Assembly: GCA_002633005.1 (NCBI GenBank)
Contig: NMRA01000371.1
Coordinates: 303,572 to 367,571 of the forward strand
Origin: Phoronis australis
Lineage: Eukaryota > Phoronida > Phoronidae
DNA length: 64,000 nt
Reading direction: 5' to 3'
The notes under the pieces were generated by a model. That model had not been told where the DNA came from, made no database searches, and worked only from the letters and a program-made list of their open reading frames with translations. Numbering within the stretch: the stretch's first letter is position 1; each line of letters starts with the position of its first letter. Positions 33,079-46,700 of this stretch are shown piece by piece. The position numbers and the translations under genes were made by a program.

Positions 33079-34703
33079 ATGTCTAGTGAATTTCACGAGG
33101 ACCAAGCTACAGGAACTAGCTATGCAGTGTGTCCTAACTGCAAGTCGAGGTGAGATAAAATTGTGTAGGCCTAATCGACATTAGGGCACGGTGGCTTGGT
33201 TTTCACTGTGGGTTTGTGCGCCCGGCGCTCATTGTTTTGAAAAGGATGGGTACGGGTAGCTGATCACCTGAGCGGCTATAGAGTATAGAAGGGAAGGAAA
33301 GTGTGAAATTTTCGCGCCATCATTACCGCAATGAAAATAGCCCGTTTGATTACGTCAGCGGCTGTGGCGAAATCCAGCGCCTTTTGTCTGGCGTCACGAC
33401 TCACAGGCCACAGTTCTAAGCCTTAGACATAGACATCTTAATGTGACGTCTATGGCCGTAGTGAGAGATACAGGGAAAATATAGTTGTTGGACATCACCA
33501 TAGTTACAGGGTCACTGAGCTCTGTGGTAGTTGTAATTCTCTATTTTGCTGGGTAGACAAACATCCCACACTTCAAAACTGTTCATGCATGAAGAGAATC
33601 CTTGATATCCTTGCATTGATAACCCCGCTCATCTGCAAAAGGTGATTTGTTATTTTTACTGTTTTAAAGCTTGAAAAATTAAATCTTTGTCAAAAAGTTG
33701 GAAATTCTGCTGGGCTTTTTTCAAATTACAAATGTCGACTGCTACTTTAATGTATATTTTGAAGGCATAATCAAATATTTCATTTTTGATATATTCCGAT
33801 CTTTTATTTATTTTTCATTTGGTCTTTTTATTTTTTGTAATTTCTTTATTCTTAGAAGAAAATATTTGTAATTACCTTCCTTTTTCTATTGCCACTAAAC
33901 CTTACTTCAATCGTTGTAATTACATTTTTGCTCTGTCCCAGCTTTTCACAATCTGAATTATATTTTTCAACTTTAACAATCAAATCATTTAATGTCTTAA
34001 TATAGCCTTCTTCTCTATGAATTATCCTGTGTCTCTTTTGTTTTTTGAAAGAAATATGACGTATTCCCTGATTTTCATTTTAATCATTTCCCATTTTGTA
34101 TATTTATTGTGTAATTTTGCATTTTCATCATCCAACTTTGCTATAACTTCATTAATACTTTTCACATAAAAGTCATTTTCCAAAAGGCTTACTTTAATTG
34201 TCAGTTCTCACGTTTCGCTTCCGGAAATTACTAGCATGGTTATATATATCTGAAAATCAGATAAGAATATTGGTTTATGTTCATTTCAAAAACCGGTTTT
34301 CTGTTTTCTTAAAATTCACAAAAACAAATCTCATAGAATTGCAATGAAATGTATAAAAGTGTAAAAAATAAAAACAAAATTAGCTGATTTTAAAACTTAA
34401 ACTTGAATATATGAAAAGTAATTACAAATACAAAGTATTTTCACTATTTACTACCACCAACAACACCTGTCTGTCTCACAGTATTTCAGATGTATTTCTG
34501 TAAAATCACCACTTAACTGTATAGATATGGTCTTGTGTACTACATTTCAAGAGCATTTTCCAGACACTTGCCCCTGCACGGTATCCAATCATCTGGAATA
34601 TACAAGGGGAACTGTATCAACTGTGGCCATGTGTTCAAGTTTAAGTACACCAGTCAACCAAAGGACAGTATCACAATAACTGTCAATGGAACTCAACATC
34701 AAG
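33079..34703 (+). CDS. Copy 2 exons 1-2: start codon and zinc-ribbon-like N-terminal module
   Basis: Exon 1 (33079-33149) gives ATG plus 23 codons and ends in phase 2 at a GTGAGA donor. Exon 2 (34564-34703) follows a pyrimidine-rich acceptor (CATTTTCCAG) in the matching phase. The joined protein has VCPNCKSRH at residues 17-25 and [11 protein letters not shown] at 40-50, a C-x2-C-x19-C-x2-C pattern typical of zinc ribbons, directly followed by DSITITVNG, the first strand of the ferredoxin domain. Canonical family members start about ten residues before that strand. An alternative acceptor in the same phase at 34525 would lengthen exon 2 by 39 nt. No in-frame ATG exists in exon 2, so an upstream coding exon is required. 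Zinc binding is inferred from spacing only. Confidence 0.78.
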
Positions 34704-37700
34704 GTAATGATATTAACTTAGTCTTTAGTATTAAAACCAAAACTTGATGTTTCTTGTATTGATTTTATGCCTCGGTACTGAACTGAGAAGTGTAGTCTCA
34801 CACCAAACCATTTTAAAAAGTATATCAGGTATACTGCATCAGAATTGAAGTTTGTTCTCGGGGGGGCATACGTACTTTAGCACATTAGATTATATGTTAC
34901 AATAACAGAAGAAATGAGTTTCAGAACGCATGGTGCAGGAAGTGAGAATTAGTTTTGGTTGAAAATGAATGTTGGTTTTATATTTTGTGTAATATAGTCA
35001 AGATAACAGACTCAGCAAAATAATGTCTAACTTGTTTCTTTTGACTATGCTCTCTGTCACAGTCACGAGTCTTCCTGATATGATCATTGGGCACAGAGAC
35101 AGTTCAACAATTAGGTTTTATCTGGGGGCTTATTATTTGAACTATTTTGGGTCAGGTCAAACTCTAAATTCTAGTAGACAGTGCTTTGCACTTTTTGATA
35201 TGATATCTTAGTTTATGTTGGTAAAATTGTGTCACATGTTGTGTGAAAAATCAATGACATTTGCTGCTTGGCTATTCAAAACCCATTGGGGGTAATAAAA
35301 CATTTTTTCATCCATCGACCATAAACCCCTTTTTAATCTGTGTTTAGTTACACAGTCCAACTGGGACAGTTGTATGACTGAGAGCAGGGTTCACAAAGAA
35401 CTACTTTCACTGACTTTACATGTCAATTTCAAATAGCTTATTGTAGGTGAACAACATCATGATTTACAACCATCTCCAAAATTCTAAGCCACTATGCTGG
35501 TTACTTACCCCACCTCCAAGCTTAACATGATTTTTAAAAATTGGTTTGTAATCAGCAGTAGAAGTCAATGTTTTAACGACATAAAGAAGACAGTAACGAT
35601 AGTGATAAATATCCATTGATTAATAAAATGTGTTTCAAACAAGTGGAAATGTTTATTAATGTCAATATTATGTAATCTCAACTCTTTCTGTAGTTGCCAC
35701 CACATTCTCAACTCAGACGTCACTCATTGCCTACCTTCGCGATGAACTGCACCTCAAGGGTACCAAGAAGATGTGCTTCGAGGGTGGGTGTGGCTGCTGT
35801 GTTGTCACGGCAACATACACTGATCCTGTGACAAAGAAGAGTAGATCACAAGCCATCAATTCGGTAATGTGATTTGTCCTGTGAATGTTGTTGGCTTGCC
35901 AGTGAACAGTAGTGTAAACAATCAACATTTAAAATCACATTTAAAAAGTGTGCTATAGTATCAGTTTGAAATTCCTTATCCTATCACAACTTTAGCTTTG
36001 TTGCTTTTGGATGTGGTCCTGCGTATAGCTGCAGTGGTGAATTCCTTATCGCTGAACTGAATCTGTTGACCCTCACAAAAATAAAACTATATTTTGGTCT
36101 TGGAGGGTGTAACTAATCCTCATAATGGTTTAGAATTTTGTTAACAGTTGTAAATCATGGGTGTGGTTCAAACACGATAGGCTTTTGAAATTGACAGGCG
36201 TGGTCAGTGAAAGTAGTTTTTTTGTGAACCTTGCTGTTAGTCATCTAACTGTCTCAGTTGAACTGGGTAACTAAATGCAGATTAACAAGGGGTTTATGGT
36301 CCTGACTGAGAAAACAATAATTTGATTACCCCTTATGGATACCTGAATAGCTGAGCCCTGAATGAGTTGACAATACTTGTTTTCTATGTTTGTGCTGTGG
36401 TCTCAGTGGAGTACATACTTGGGTGGTATTTTGCCTTTTTGATTAACCACTTTGTTCATACTTTATCTTATTTTGAAGTTGGCTTCTTAGGAATAACACT
36501 GAGTATAACATTAACTTGAGTTTAGCATTGAATGCTTTGAATTTCTTGTGCAGTGCTTGTGTCCTCTCTATGCCTGTGATGGTTGGGAGATTACCACTAT
36601 TGAGGGCCTTGGTAATCACAAGACTGGATTTCACGCCATTCAAGAGAGACTCGCTGATAATAATGGAAGTCAGTGTGGATACTGTAGTCCTGGCATGGTC
36701 ATGAATATGTATGGGTCAGTATTCTGCTGAAGATTGTCACACTTTTCATCTGCACATTGTTTGTGTTTTGGTTGAACCAGCCAAGATACCTTAATCTGTA
36801 GTCATCAATCAAAAGTAGATTCTTACTTCACTATTATGTCTAGATACACCTAGACATTTTAAAATTCATCTTTTTATGTACACTGGTGTTGTTGTTTCTG
36901 CCAAGAGCACTCCTTGGTGTCCAGTTTCCTACTGGGGGAGGGGGGTTTCCTCAGACTATGTGTTTGACTGGGGGTGCAGCTGGCAAAGTATGATGCTCAC
37001 CCATCTAGAAAGTGGACTCTGGATAATAAGGGACCCGTTGTAGGTCTCAATGCTTAGCATAAGGTCACCTTAACAAATGCCAGGTCGCCAAATGAGAACT
37101 GATGTCTCCAAACCTTGCTGCCGAAAATGATATAAAGGATACATGAAATGAAAATCTGGCAAACTCAACAAATGTCCGTTGCTGTGGTGATGACCAATGT
37201 CTACTTCTCAGGCCCACTACCCCACACATAAGCTTGTCTCCTGAGGTAGACGAACGCAGTCGACTGGCACACTTTTCCTGTGCACGACTCATGTTTGACC
37301 CTCTCTGATTTTGCTGAATGTTTCTATTTTGAGTTTGTTGTTAGCTGCGCTAATGGCAACATTGGAATATTACTGGGTTGCCAAACAAAATAACGTTTCA
37401 TTAGCGACCTACAGGTCTTATCGTCAGAAACATCACCTTTCTGTGGGCTTAGTTGCAGCAACCCAATCCTCTTATAGTGGTTCATGGGCAGATCAATTTT
37501 TAACCGCTATTACTCCTGACAGATTATAAGGAGAGCCTGTGCATGTTGTCAAGAATGAATAAATCTTTCGCAACTACAAATTGAAAATAATTATATTGGA
37601 AAACCTTCTGTACATTTGTCTAAGACAAGTGAATTTTTGGTAGAGTTTTGAACTGCCAAACAGACAGTCCTTTTGTAGGGAGTTGAGTTGGAAAAGGCTT

Positions 37701-40700
37701 CCCTGATAAGAAAACTGGAAAAGTCATTATTAATGGTACATCCAGTTCACCTTTTCAATGAGAGTACTCCCCCATGTCAACTACATCTTCCACGCCTTCT
37801 CATGGAATTTTGAGTTGTGACCAAAACTAGTGAAGCAGTTGGATAAACACAAAATTGACTGGACAAGGATGGTGTTTGTCAAACATTGGTTTAAAAAGTG
37901 TATTGAATAGTATAATTGGTAAAAGTCAGGTATATTTGAATCAATCATGAGTTACCAAGTACAGGCAAGCCAAAACCCAATTAAATTTTTGAACTGAAGC
38001 TCAATTTTGAATTAACCCCATTTCTTGCCAACACAATAGAGAGCCAGCTGGCTGGACTGCCACTCAGTGGACAGGCACAAGGGTTTCATGACATGATGAG
38101 ATGTCATTAAAGGATTGCATACTTAAAAATAAAAATTAGGTGACCAAGCAGCCCAGGCAGCTGGACTGAATTCAGTGGGCTCTTGTGTTCACATTAAGAA
38201 ACTGGACCACAATGATCATCATCCCATGCTCTTGTGTTCACATTAGCAAACTGGACCAGGGTGTTCATCATCCCATGCTCTTGTGTTCACATTAGCAAAC
38301 TGGACCACAATGATCATCATCCCATGCTCTTGTGTTCACATTAACAAACTGGACCAGGGTGATCATCATCCCATGCTCTTGTGTTCACATTAGCAAACTG
38401 GAGTAGTATGATCCTCATCGCATGCTCAAGTTTACCTGTACTGGGTTTGTCGTGATAGTGTTTCCTGTTAGTGGTGCTTTATAAACCATTTGTATAAAGA
38501 GTTGACGTGGTTCAGAAAAGTCTGTAAATCAAAAACTTGATTGCTTTTACTGAAAATGATAACAGCAATATAGTATTCTTTACATGCTGAGGTTTACCCT
38601 GTTAACAGTACATTGTATGTTCTATGGTGGATTTATTGAACTTCGTCATCCTCATTTAGGTTTTTATAATGTAATAGTCCCAGCTTTGTACTGTAACCTG
38701 CAGTATTGCACAAGTCAACAGGCTTTCATTTGTCTTTGTTTTCAACGATTTTTATGTCCTTAATGGAAAATGTAGTATTTAGTTGTTATGACTGTGTTAA
38801 TATTGGGGATCTACTTTCAGGTTTTTACAAAGTCATCCTACAGCAACAAAGCAAGATATTGAAGATGCCTTTGACGGGGTCCTTTGTCGCTGTACAGGTT
38901 GGTATTTCTCTATTTTCCTAGATTATGCTCCCTAATACATGTGTCTGAAATGTTAGTCTGTGCATATCATTTGCCATTGTAATTCAAGGGTAACTGAGAG
39001 ACCCAAAATCATGGTTGGCAATTAATTTTCTGTCTGCTGGTGAGGAGTACCTGTGATCAAGTGTGAATTTTGTCACTGTGTTCATGTTTTGAACATGCCT
39101 TTAAAAGGAAATCCTTCAGCGAGACTAGTTTTATCCGCATTCTTTCAGGCACAGGTTTTATTGTGAGTAAGTAATGCATATAGGTCGTGAGTTCAGGTCC
39201 CGTAACACTGTTGGAAGCAGATGGTCATGAGCCCATGTTCTGTAGATGGCACCACCTGTCAGCTGTCGTTTTGTCTCCCACTTAATTCTAGATGTCAGAT
39301 AAAACTTTGATTAGCATCGATATTTCTTTGTCAAGATCACTTGTGAAAACTCAGCATATTTCAGCATGTTCTGCAGTTCTTGTAAATGTTCTTACAATTG
39401 TTCATTCATCTTGATTACGTGTGTCCTGCCGCCAAGAATTGTATGATGATAGTACTTGGCTTACCTCAAAATCCAACTGCTACCTGCTGGCTTGGTAATT
39501 GGTCCCCAATTATGTTGCACACCCAGCAGAATTAATTAATGAGAAGCATGATACGGGCTGCTTACATCGTTCAAAAGTTTTAAGTTGTAAAAGTCAGTGA
39601 CATTTCTTATCCAATTTTTTAAAATTCAAAAGCCTAACCATGTGTACTTTTCACAAACTTTTCAAATATGCCTTTGAAAAACTTTCAAAATGTTAATTAA
39701 AGAACTACTATTGTGGCCTCCAGTGTGTTTACAATGGGTCTGATTATCTAGAGAACGATAATATCAACAGCCTGAGGTGATGTATTAACTACAACTGCAT
39801 GGTGTCTTTGATCAATACGGCAGATTTCAAAGTTCACAAATCAGTTGAGTTGCCCTATCTCGACCGGTGTGGATGTCAATGTGGGGCTCCTTTCATATGC
39901 TGTATTTTTTGTTGTCGTAAATCAAACAATATTCTGCAGGATTTCGACCCATTTTGGATGCCATGAAATCTTTTGGGCAGGATGCAGTTCAGACTGATCT
40001 TGGCACACCTGTTGATATTGAGGTATGAAATTTTATGAAAGTTATGGTTCCTGTGTAGTTCGTAGTGTTGTAGGCTTACTATTTTACGAAAAAGTAGGTC
40101 ACTTGGAAGTTGTGCATAAGCGTAGGAAGTTGTGCATAATAGCAACTATTTTAACTTGTTTGTCGTTATGTCTCTTGGTGTTTTGCTTCACTTATATCTG
40201 CTCGCCTGAAGATAGGAGATTCTATAGAGACCACGAACGAATATATATTAAGCTGTCTAACAAAAAGTACAGTTATGCCTTCAACCAAAATTTGAATATT
40301 CTAATGAACTTCGGGTATCTAACTAGGCTACTCAGCATTTTACAATTGAGCAGCAAGTCCATAATTATGCAAGAGTCTTGCTGCAGATTAGTTTTACTAC
40401 AAATGTGTCAGAACAGGTTACAATATTTATTCTAGCCTAAAACTAATTCTTGTCTTTTTACTCACGAACTTGAATGTTCCTCTGCGCAAAAAGGATGTGT
40501 CATTTTTGCACAATAAACGCAGTCTTCAATTGCGTTTAATTTATAGGCATATGTGAGGATGTGTGTTAACATAGGCAAGACTTAAAACCATTTCAGCACA
40601 AATGTATATGTTGGTCTCTACGGTAGTCAGGACCCATTCATGATACATAATGTTTCAGTTAGTATTGGATGTTGCCATGACATTGGTTTGTGGCACCATC

Positions 40701-43700
40701 TGCTGCTGACCATGATTACATCATTATTCTCACTATTTCTGTCCAGGAGATCATCAAGCTACCATGTAAGAAGGGTAAAGACTGTTGCGGGGGATGTCAT
40801 AAAAACAGTTTGGATAACCCAGGTGCCGGAAAACTGGAAACTATTCGGCTCTCTCTGAAACAGGGTGACACTTGGTACCAGCCAGCAAAACTGAGTGATG
40901 TCTATCCTCTCATCAAATCCAACTTGACCACCGGCTATCGCCTTGTTGCTGGTAATACAAGCATCGGTGTGTACAAGGGTGACCCGTGGTCAGCTCCTGC
41001 CATGATAGACATCCGACGTGTGCCTGAGTTGAAAGCCATGACTGTATGTATTCAGCCTACTCATGTTCAATTGTCTTACATGTTGATGCCAATATAACAC
41101 CTCGTTCCAACTGGCTATAGTCTGTATTTCCAATGTCTTTTGTGGTTTTCTCTACCACAAATCAATAAATTGGTTGTTCCCACATTAATAGTTAGAATCA
41201 TGTGTTGCTGATTTACGTTTTTAATTATGCTGCAATTTCAAATCCTGTTGTTTTTTAAAATTTAATGCATAAGAAGCTTTCAAATTGAAAAGTGTAGAAC
41301 ATTGTCTTGTTGACAAACTTTTTTTACATTTTAATTGCAGGTCACTGACACATTCCTCTTGGTAGGGGGCGCTGTAACTTTGACTGACTTAATTACCAAG
41401 CTGAAAACTTTAGCAAAAGATAGTGGCTTCGGGTACTTGACTCAACCAATCAGCACGCTGATGAAGGTGGCCAACTTGCCTGTTCGAAATGTAAGCTTAC
41501 AGTAATATGAATCTAATGCAGTTCAAAAGAATCTTAATGTATAATGCTGAATGTGAAGCCTTTTGATATTGACATGCAAGTTCAGTGAAAGTACCCAGCT
41601 CTGCTCTTAAGCTGCTTTCTCATTTGAGTTAGTCCCAACTAGTTTGCAGCTGGAACATATTTTAGATTAGCATGATAGCATGATAGCCCACCGCACCGAA
41701 TTGTCACCTTTCTCACTTGACCAGACCTATGAGGTATATCACGATGGCTCATTTACCGACCGGACTAACACTCCCCTGTCCTAATTTTAAAACTTCATTG
41801 TACTAATCACGAGATGTTACTCCAAATGCTTAAAAGGATCTCCTTTTCATCCGAAAACCAATTGCCATTTCTATTCTTGTTTTGCGACATGTTTATTTTA
41901 AAATTGCACAGTGAACAGTGAGTAAACAGAAATAGCAACAGTTTCGAGAGTGTGTGACACGAGGGGCAGAACTCACGTGAAGTGGGGAGATGATTTAGGA
42001 CAGTGGAGCAAATTATTCCGAACTAAACCTTTCGCATTGTGCTTAGGTGATAGGACCAACTTTGGTCCGCTTGCTAGTCCGGTCTTTTTGAGCGTATTAA
42101 CTTTAGTATCGTACTAAATTTAGACGTTCTGAATCATCTTTAGCATTTGATATCAAATTCTTGTGGTTCAGAAACAATGTTAGCCTACCTACTAAGTCTG
42201 TAATGTGAAAGGCTCTTTAATTTAGAACTGTCCCAGTTGACCAGTGTAAGCAAGTGCAGCTTAACAAAAAGTTTATGGTCCTGGCTGAGAAGATAATAGT
42301 TTCATTACCCCCTGTGGATCAGTGGATAGCCAAGCCCCAAATGCATACTACAAATGAGCATTCCCATGGCAGGACTATGGACTCAGTGAAGTTCAATGGT
42401 TTCATTACTGGAAAGGTTTGCTGATGTTAATTTGATTTTTTGGGGCTTTAAATTTTGCAATTTGGCTTTAGCTAATTGGTTCTGCGTGAATCTTTAAGAA
42501 GTGGCAATTTGTCACCTTTAAATTACACCCTGACTTGTTAGTTCCACTGTATTCATTAGTTTCTTTACATCTTTCAGTATAAGCTAGGCTTCGCTGCATT
42601 TCTTCAAGCTTTTTGTTTCATTGTCAAGCCATCTCCAGAACTTTACCCCATGTTGTCCTTAGTATTCATTTACTCCATATCAAGAGTTTGATATATGAGA
42701 GCACTTCAGTGTCTGGTCCTCCTTCAGTTCTTAATTGCAGAAAATTACTTGATTTTTTCTGAAGCTGACAAGTAATGACAAATACTAACAAAAGTATCAT
42801 TTTATGGCATGTATACAGTAAAAACTATGTTATTAACCAAAATTTTTTTAATAGTCATTTTTTTGAGAAATTCGACAAAATGCCATTTCATGTGCAGGCG
42901 TAACATATGCAAAATAGGTAAAGAATTAACAGTAAACAAGTTTTGTGCATAATTAACGAACATTTACTTATTCATATTTCAGGTTGCAACTTGGGCCGGT
43001 AACCTCATGATAAAACACAAACACCCCGAGTTCCCCTCTGACGTGTTCTGTTTCCTAGCAACAGTGGGAGCTGCCATAACTATAGGTACGCTACTTGATT
43101 GCAGCACCAATTGGCATTGCAGTCTGCTTTAGTCTGCTCTGGCTGTTTTAGCCCAAGAACTATTGTTGATTGTGGTGAATTCTCACCAACAACCCCCACC
43201 AGAGACAGTGAGTTGCAATGCATCTGGCAGTATGTCTCTTCTGTTGTAGTTTATCGAATTTTGCAATGAAGAAGTTCAATTTTCAATGATGAAATAAGTT
43301 TTTGTATTGGTATTGTTTGAAATGGGTGAGGAAATATTTGCCACAAACAGGCAGGCAGGGTTTTCAGCCATACCTATCTCTGTTGTCTAATCCCCAAAGA
43401 AAAGAACTTCGTCATAAAAGTCCAGGTGGTGCAGAATTTGGCTATTGGACTCACAACTGTGAGAAGCATTTAACTTTCTTGTTGTGAAATGACAATGTAG
43501 GACCTAATGAGTTCAAACAAGTATAATTTCACAAATTCCTTCATTTTCAAGGGATTTCAACATTCTTGATAGTGCCCACAGTTCTCAGAACATTGTCAGA
43601 TGGTACCTGTGGTACAAAACATGTAAAGTCATAATTTAAAGATTTCGAGGAAAATTAGAACACAAAATTTTACTTGACTGTCCATATTGTCTCCTAAATT

Positions 43701-46700
43701 GGTGAGATTTAACTGCATAGTCAGCTGGAATAGAAAAAATGCATACTGAGACGTGACTGAAGCAAGCAGCACGGGAATGCTGTCTGGTCAGTCAAGATCA
43801 TGGAATGCTTATGGATTAAGAAATCCGATAATCCATCTTCCTATTTTCAGTAATTTACGTTATTCTAATTAGTAGTTGAAATATGCATTTTCATTCAAAA
43901 TTTTGTTAAAAGCCTATTTCACATTTTTAGCTTCAAATTTTCATTATTTTGGAAAATCTCAAATATGAAATTGTTCAGTTTTCTAAAAACTTCTCAAAGG
44001 ACTCCATCTTGTGACTACGCTAACCAAAGTCCACAGTGATGATTGGACTACTGTGGCTGACTACGAATCCGATTAAGGCATTTTCCCGTTGCCCCCAACT
44101 TGTTCGAACCTATAGCCCAACAACAAGTTGGGAAGTTTACCCCTGTAGCCAATATCTTACACGACTGATTAACTCCATTCTAGCATTCATGGTTGGAGAG
44201 CCAGCTCTCTTTTGTTCGATAATTGCTCTAATCTTCAATAAGATCCTATCTAGCCTGACTGGGCTGTGCTGTTAAAAATAAAAGTTGAGTTATAACATAT
44301 TTGAACATAAACCAATAGCATTTCTGAAATATTCATCAAATGGTGATCATGTTTAGTTTTTGAATCGCCAAAATCGCCCAACTGCAACCAAATTTACGAC
44401 AATCTATTCTTTCCGAATACACCAATTCACTCTGAATTTGACTGTTCACACATGGTCTGTAATAAGCACGGTAGAAAATTGGCCTGCTTGTTGTTATAAC
44501 ATACAGAAGAGTGTGCTTGGCAGTTAACAAAGAAGGTAGATGTTATCACATGCTCAGAACCCCCTATGTCTGGTAAAGTCACTGAATTGGAAAATGCTGT
44601 CATGTGCTCACTTTGACCAATAGTGACTGTGGTCAACTCTATTCATACAATGAAAATAGCCTCTAATAAATGCATGAAGGTTGTATGATGGTTTGGTGGT
44701 GGCACTTGCACTAAACAAGTATGTAGATATTTAACCAGTGTACATTTTTTGACAGGATTTATAACCAGCATATTGCCTGCCCTCTGACTTCTTATCTGAA
44801 ATAAAGTTAAAACCAGGGATTTGTGGAAAAAATTTTAAAATTAGTTGATTGACAAATAGGTATTTGATTATTTCATCTATCCAGCTCACAATGTGGCAGA
44901 CAAATGAAATTTTGTTTTGTCCAAATTGAGCGCTGTGATGATCTAGAGTAATTTGGAAGAGCAGCGAGTGGCTTGGCTTGTTCTCTGTAAACGTCATATA
45001 CATAACTTGCAGCATGGTAATGAGCCTTTGAAAAATAACTAGATAAATTACAGAAGTACCATGATAGATCCATTCTAATTTACTCTGCGACGGCTCCATC
45101 TATTGGTAATCTACCTAAAGGAAATAAGAGTACTAAGCCACAGGAAGTTGAAAATTATAATTACATATGGTGTTTATGAAATTATTTGGCAGATATCAGA
45201 CTTTCCACTGAGACAATTTTGTCACTAGAATTTCTCATGAAGAATTGCAGTGTTATATTACATTTCAAAATGTGAACACACTTTTACAATTTTATAATAC
45301 ACATCTAAAAATGGACATGTAGTTATAAATTTTTAATATCAATGCACATTTCATAATTGAATGTATACTTATCACTTTGTAATATAAATATACATGTAAA
45401 AATGAACATAACAGTTACAGCTTTATAATACACACCTCAAAAATGAGAATATAGTACTGCTTTATAATACACTTCAAAAATGAACATAACAGTTAAGCTT
45501 TATTATACACACCTCAAAAATGAGAATTATGATTGTTACAGCTTTGTAATACACGTGTCAAAAATGAACATACCAGTTACAGCTTTATAATACACACCTC
45601 AAAAATGAGAATATAGTACTGCTTTATAATACACTTCAAAAATGAACATACCAGTTAAACTTTATTATACACACCTCAAAAATGAACATAACAGTTACAG
45701 CTTAAATTTAACTGCGTAAAATGTGTTCAGTTTGTGATGTCCAGCAGTTGATTGTTTCTGTACATCTTGAACATTGATTTAGTTAGAAATAAACATTTTT
45801 GCTATAAAAACAAAAAAACAGTTAAATACTTTGTATAGCTAGCTAAATGACATATAACATCCTATTTATAATACAAAATTGTTTTGGTCCATAAAACGAT
45901 ACATTGGTTCATGAAATTTGGTTTGCTTCATGTTATTATTATTATTTCTTAGTTAAGAATGACTTGTTCATGGTATTTCAGTTGATGATAACGGTCTTTC
46001 TGAGACCATGAGCCTAGAGACATTTCTCAGCTCAGATATGACAGGAAAAGTGATCACAAGCTGTCGTGTGCCTAAGAACACTTCCTCACAGCTGGTTGTA
46101 AGAACGTACAAGGTCATGTCAAGGTCGGAGGTAGGTTTGAAAAACTGCATGCCTTCATGCTAGTAGTTGTCCCAGATATTTGCACTCATTGCAAATTACC
46201 AGGCTCTTAAAGTTAAGTTTAATATAAGTGTACACGGGTGAGAAAAGACATGACCACCTGTCCTCCAAATCAGACTGACTCACCCAAAACAGGAGCTACG
46301 GGGATCAAATGGGATCGCTGATCCAGAAAATGGGACTGAAGCACCTAAAAATATGACTGCCCACCACAAAACAGCTCCGCCGGAGACTGAACATGACCGC
46401 CGGAAAAAATGTAGACTTTACCAATGCCTTTGTGTGATACTGCTGGTTATGATGTAACCTGTCAGCTAGCTGTGTAGACTGTCGTCAAAATACAGCTTGG
46501 CAGCACTGCGTGTTGAGCTTTGTTAGACCTCTAAATTTCCCACAGCCTGGGTAATTCTGGTCGTCGCCTCGTCGTGAAACTTATATCAACATGTAGAGCT
46601 AGTGACCGGCGCAGACGCATGCAAAATCTGGGAGTCAGTCAACACTCACCTTACAGGTTGCAGCCACTTGAGTGAACAATAATATACTGAACGCCATTTT

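Noticed and set aside
34490-34516. Alternative start for copy 2 after the acceptor-like TTTCAG at 34484-34489
   Set aside because: ATG at 34490 reaches TAA after eight codons and is not usable for the enzyme.
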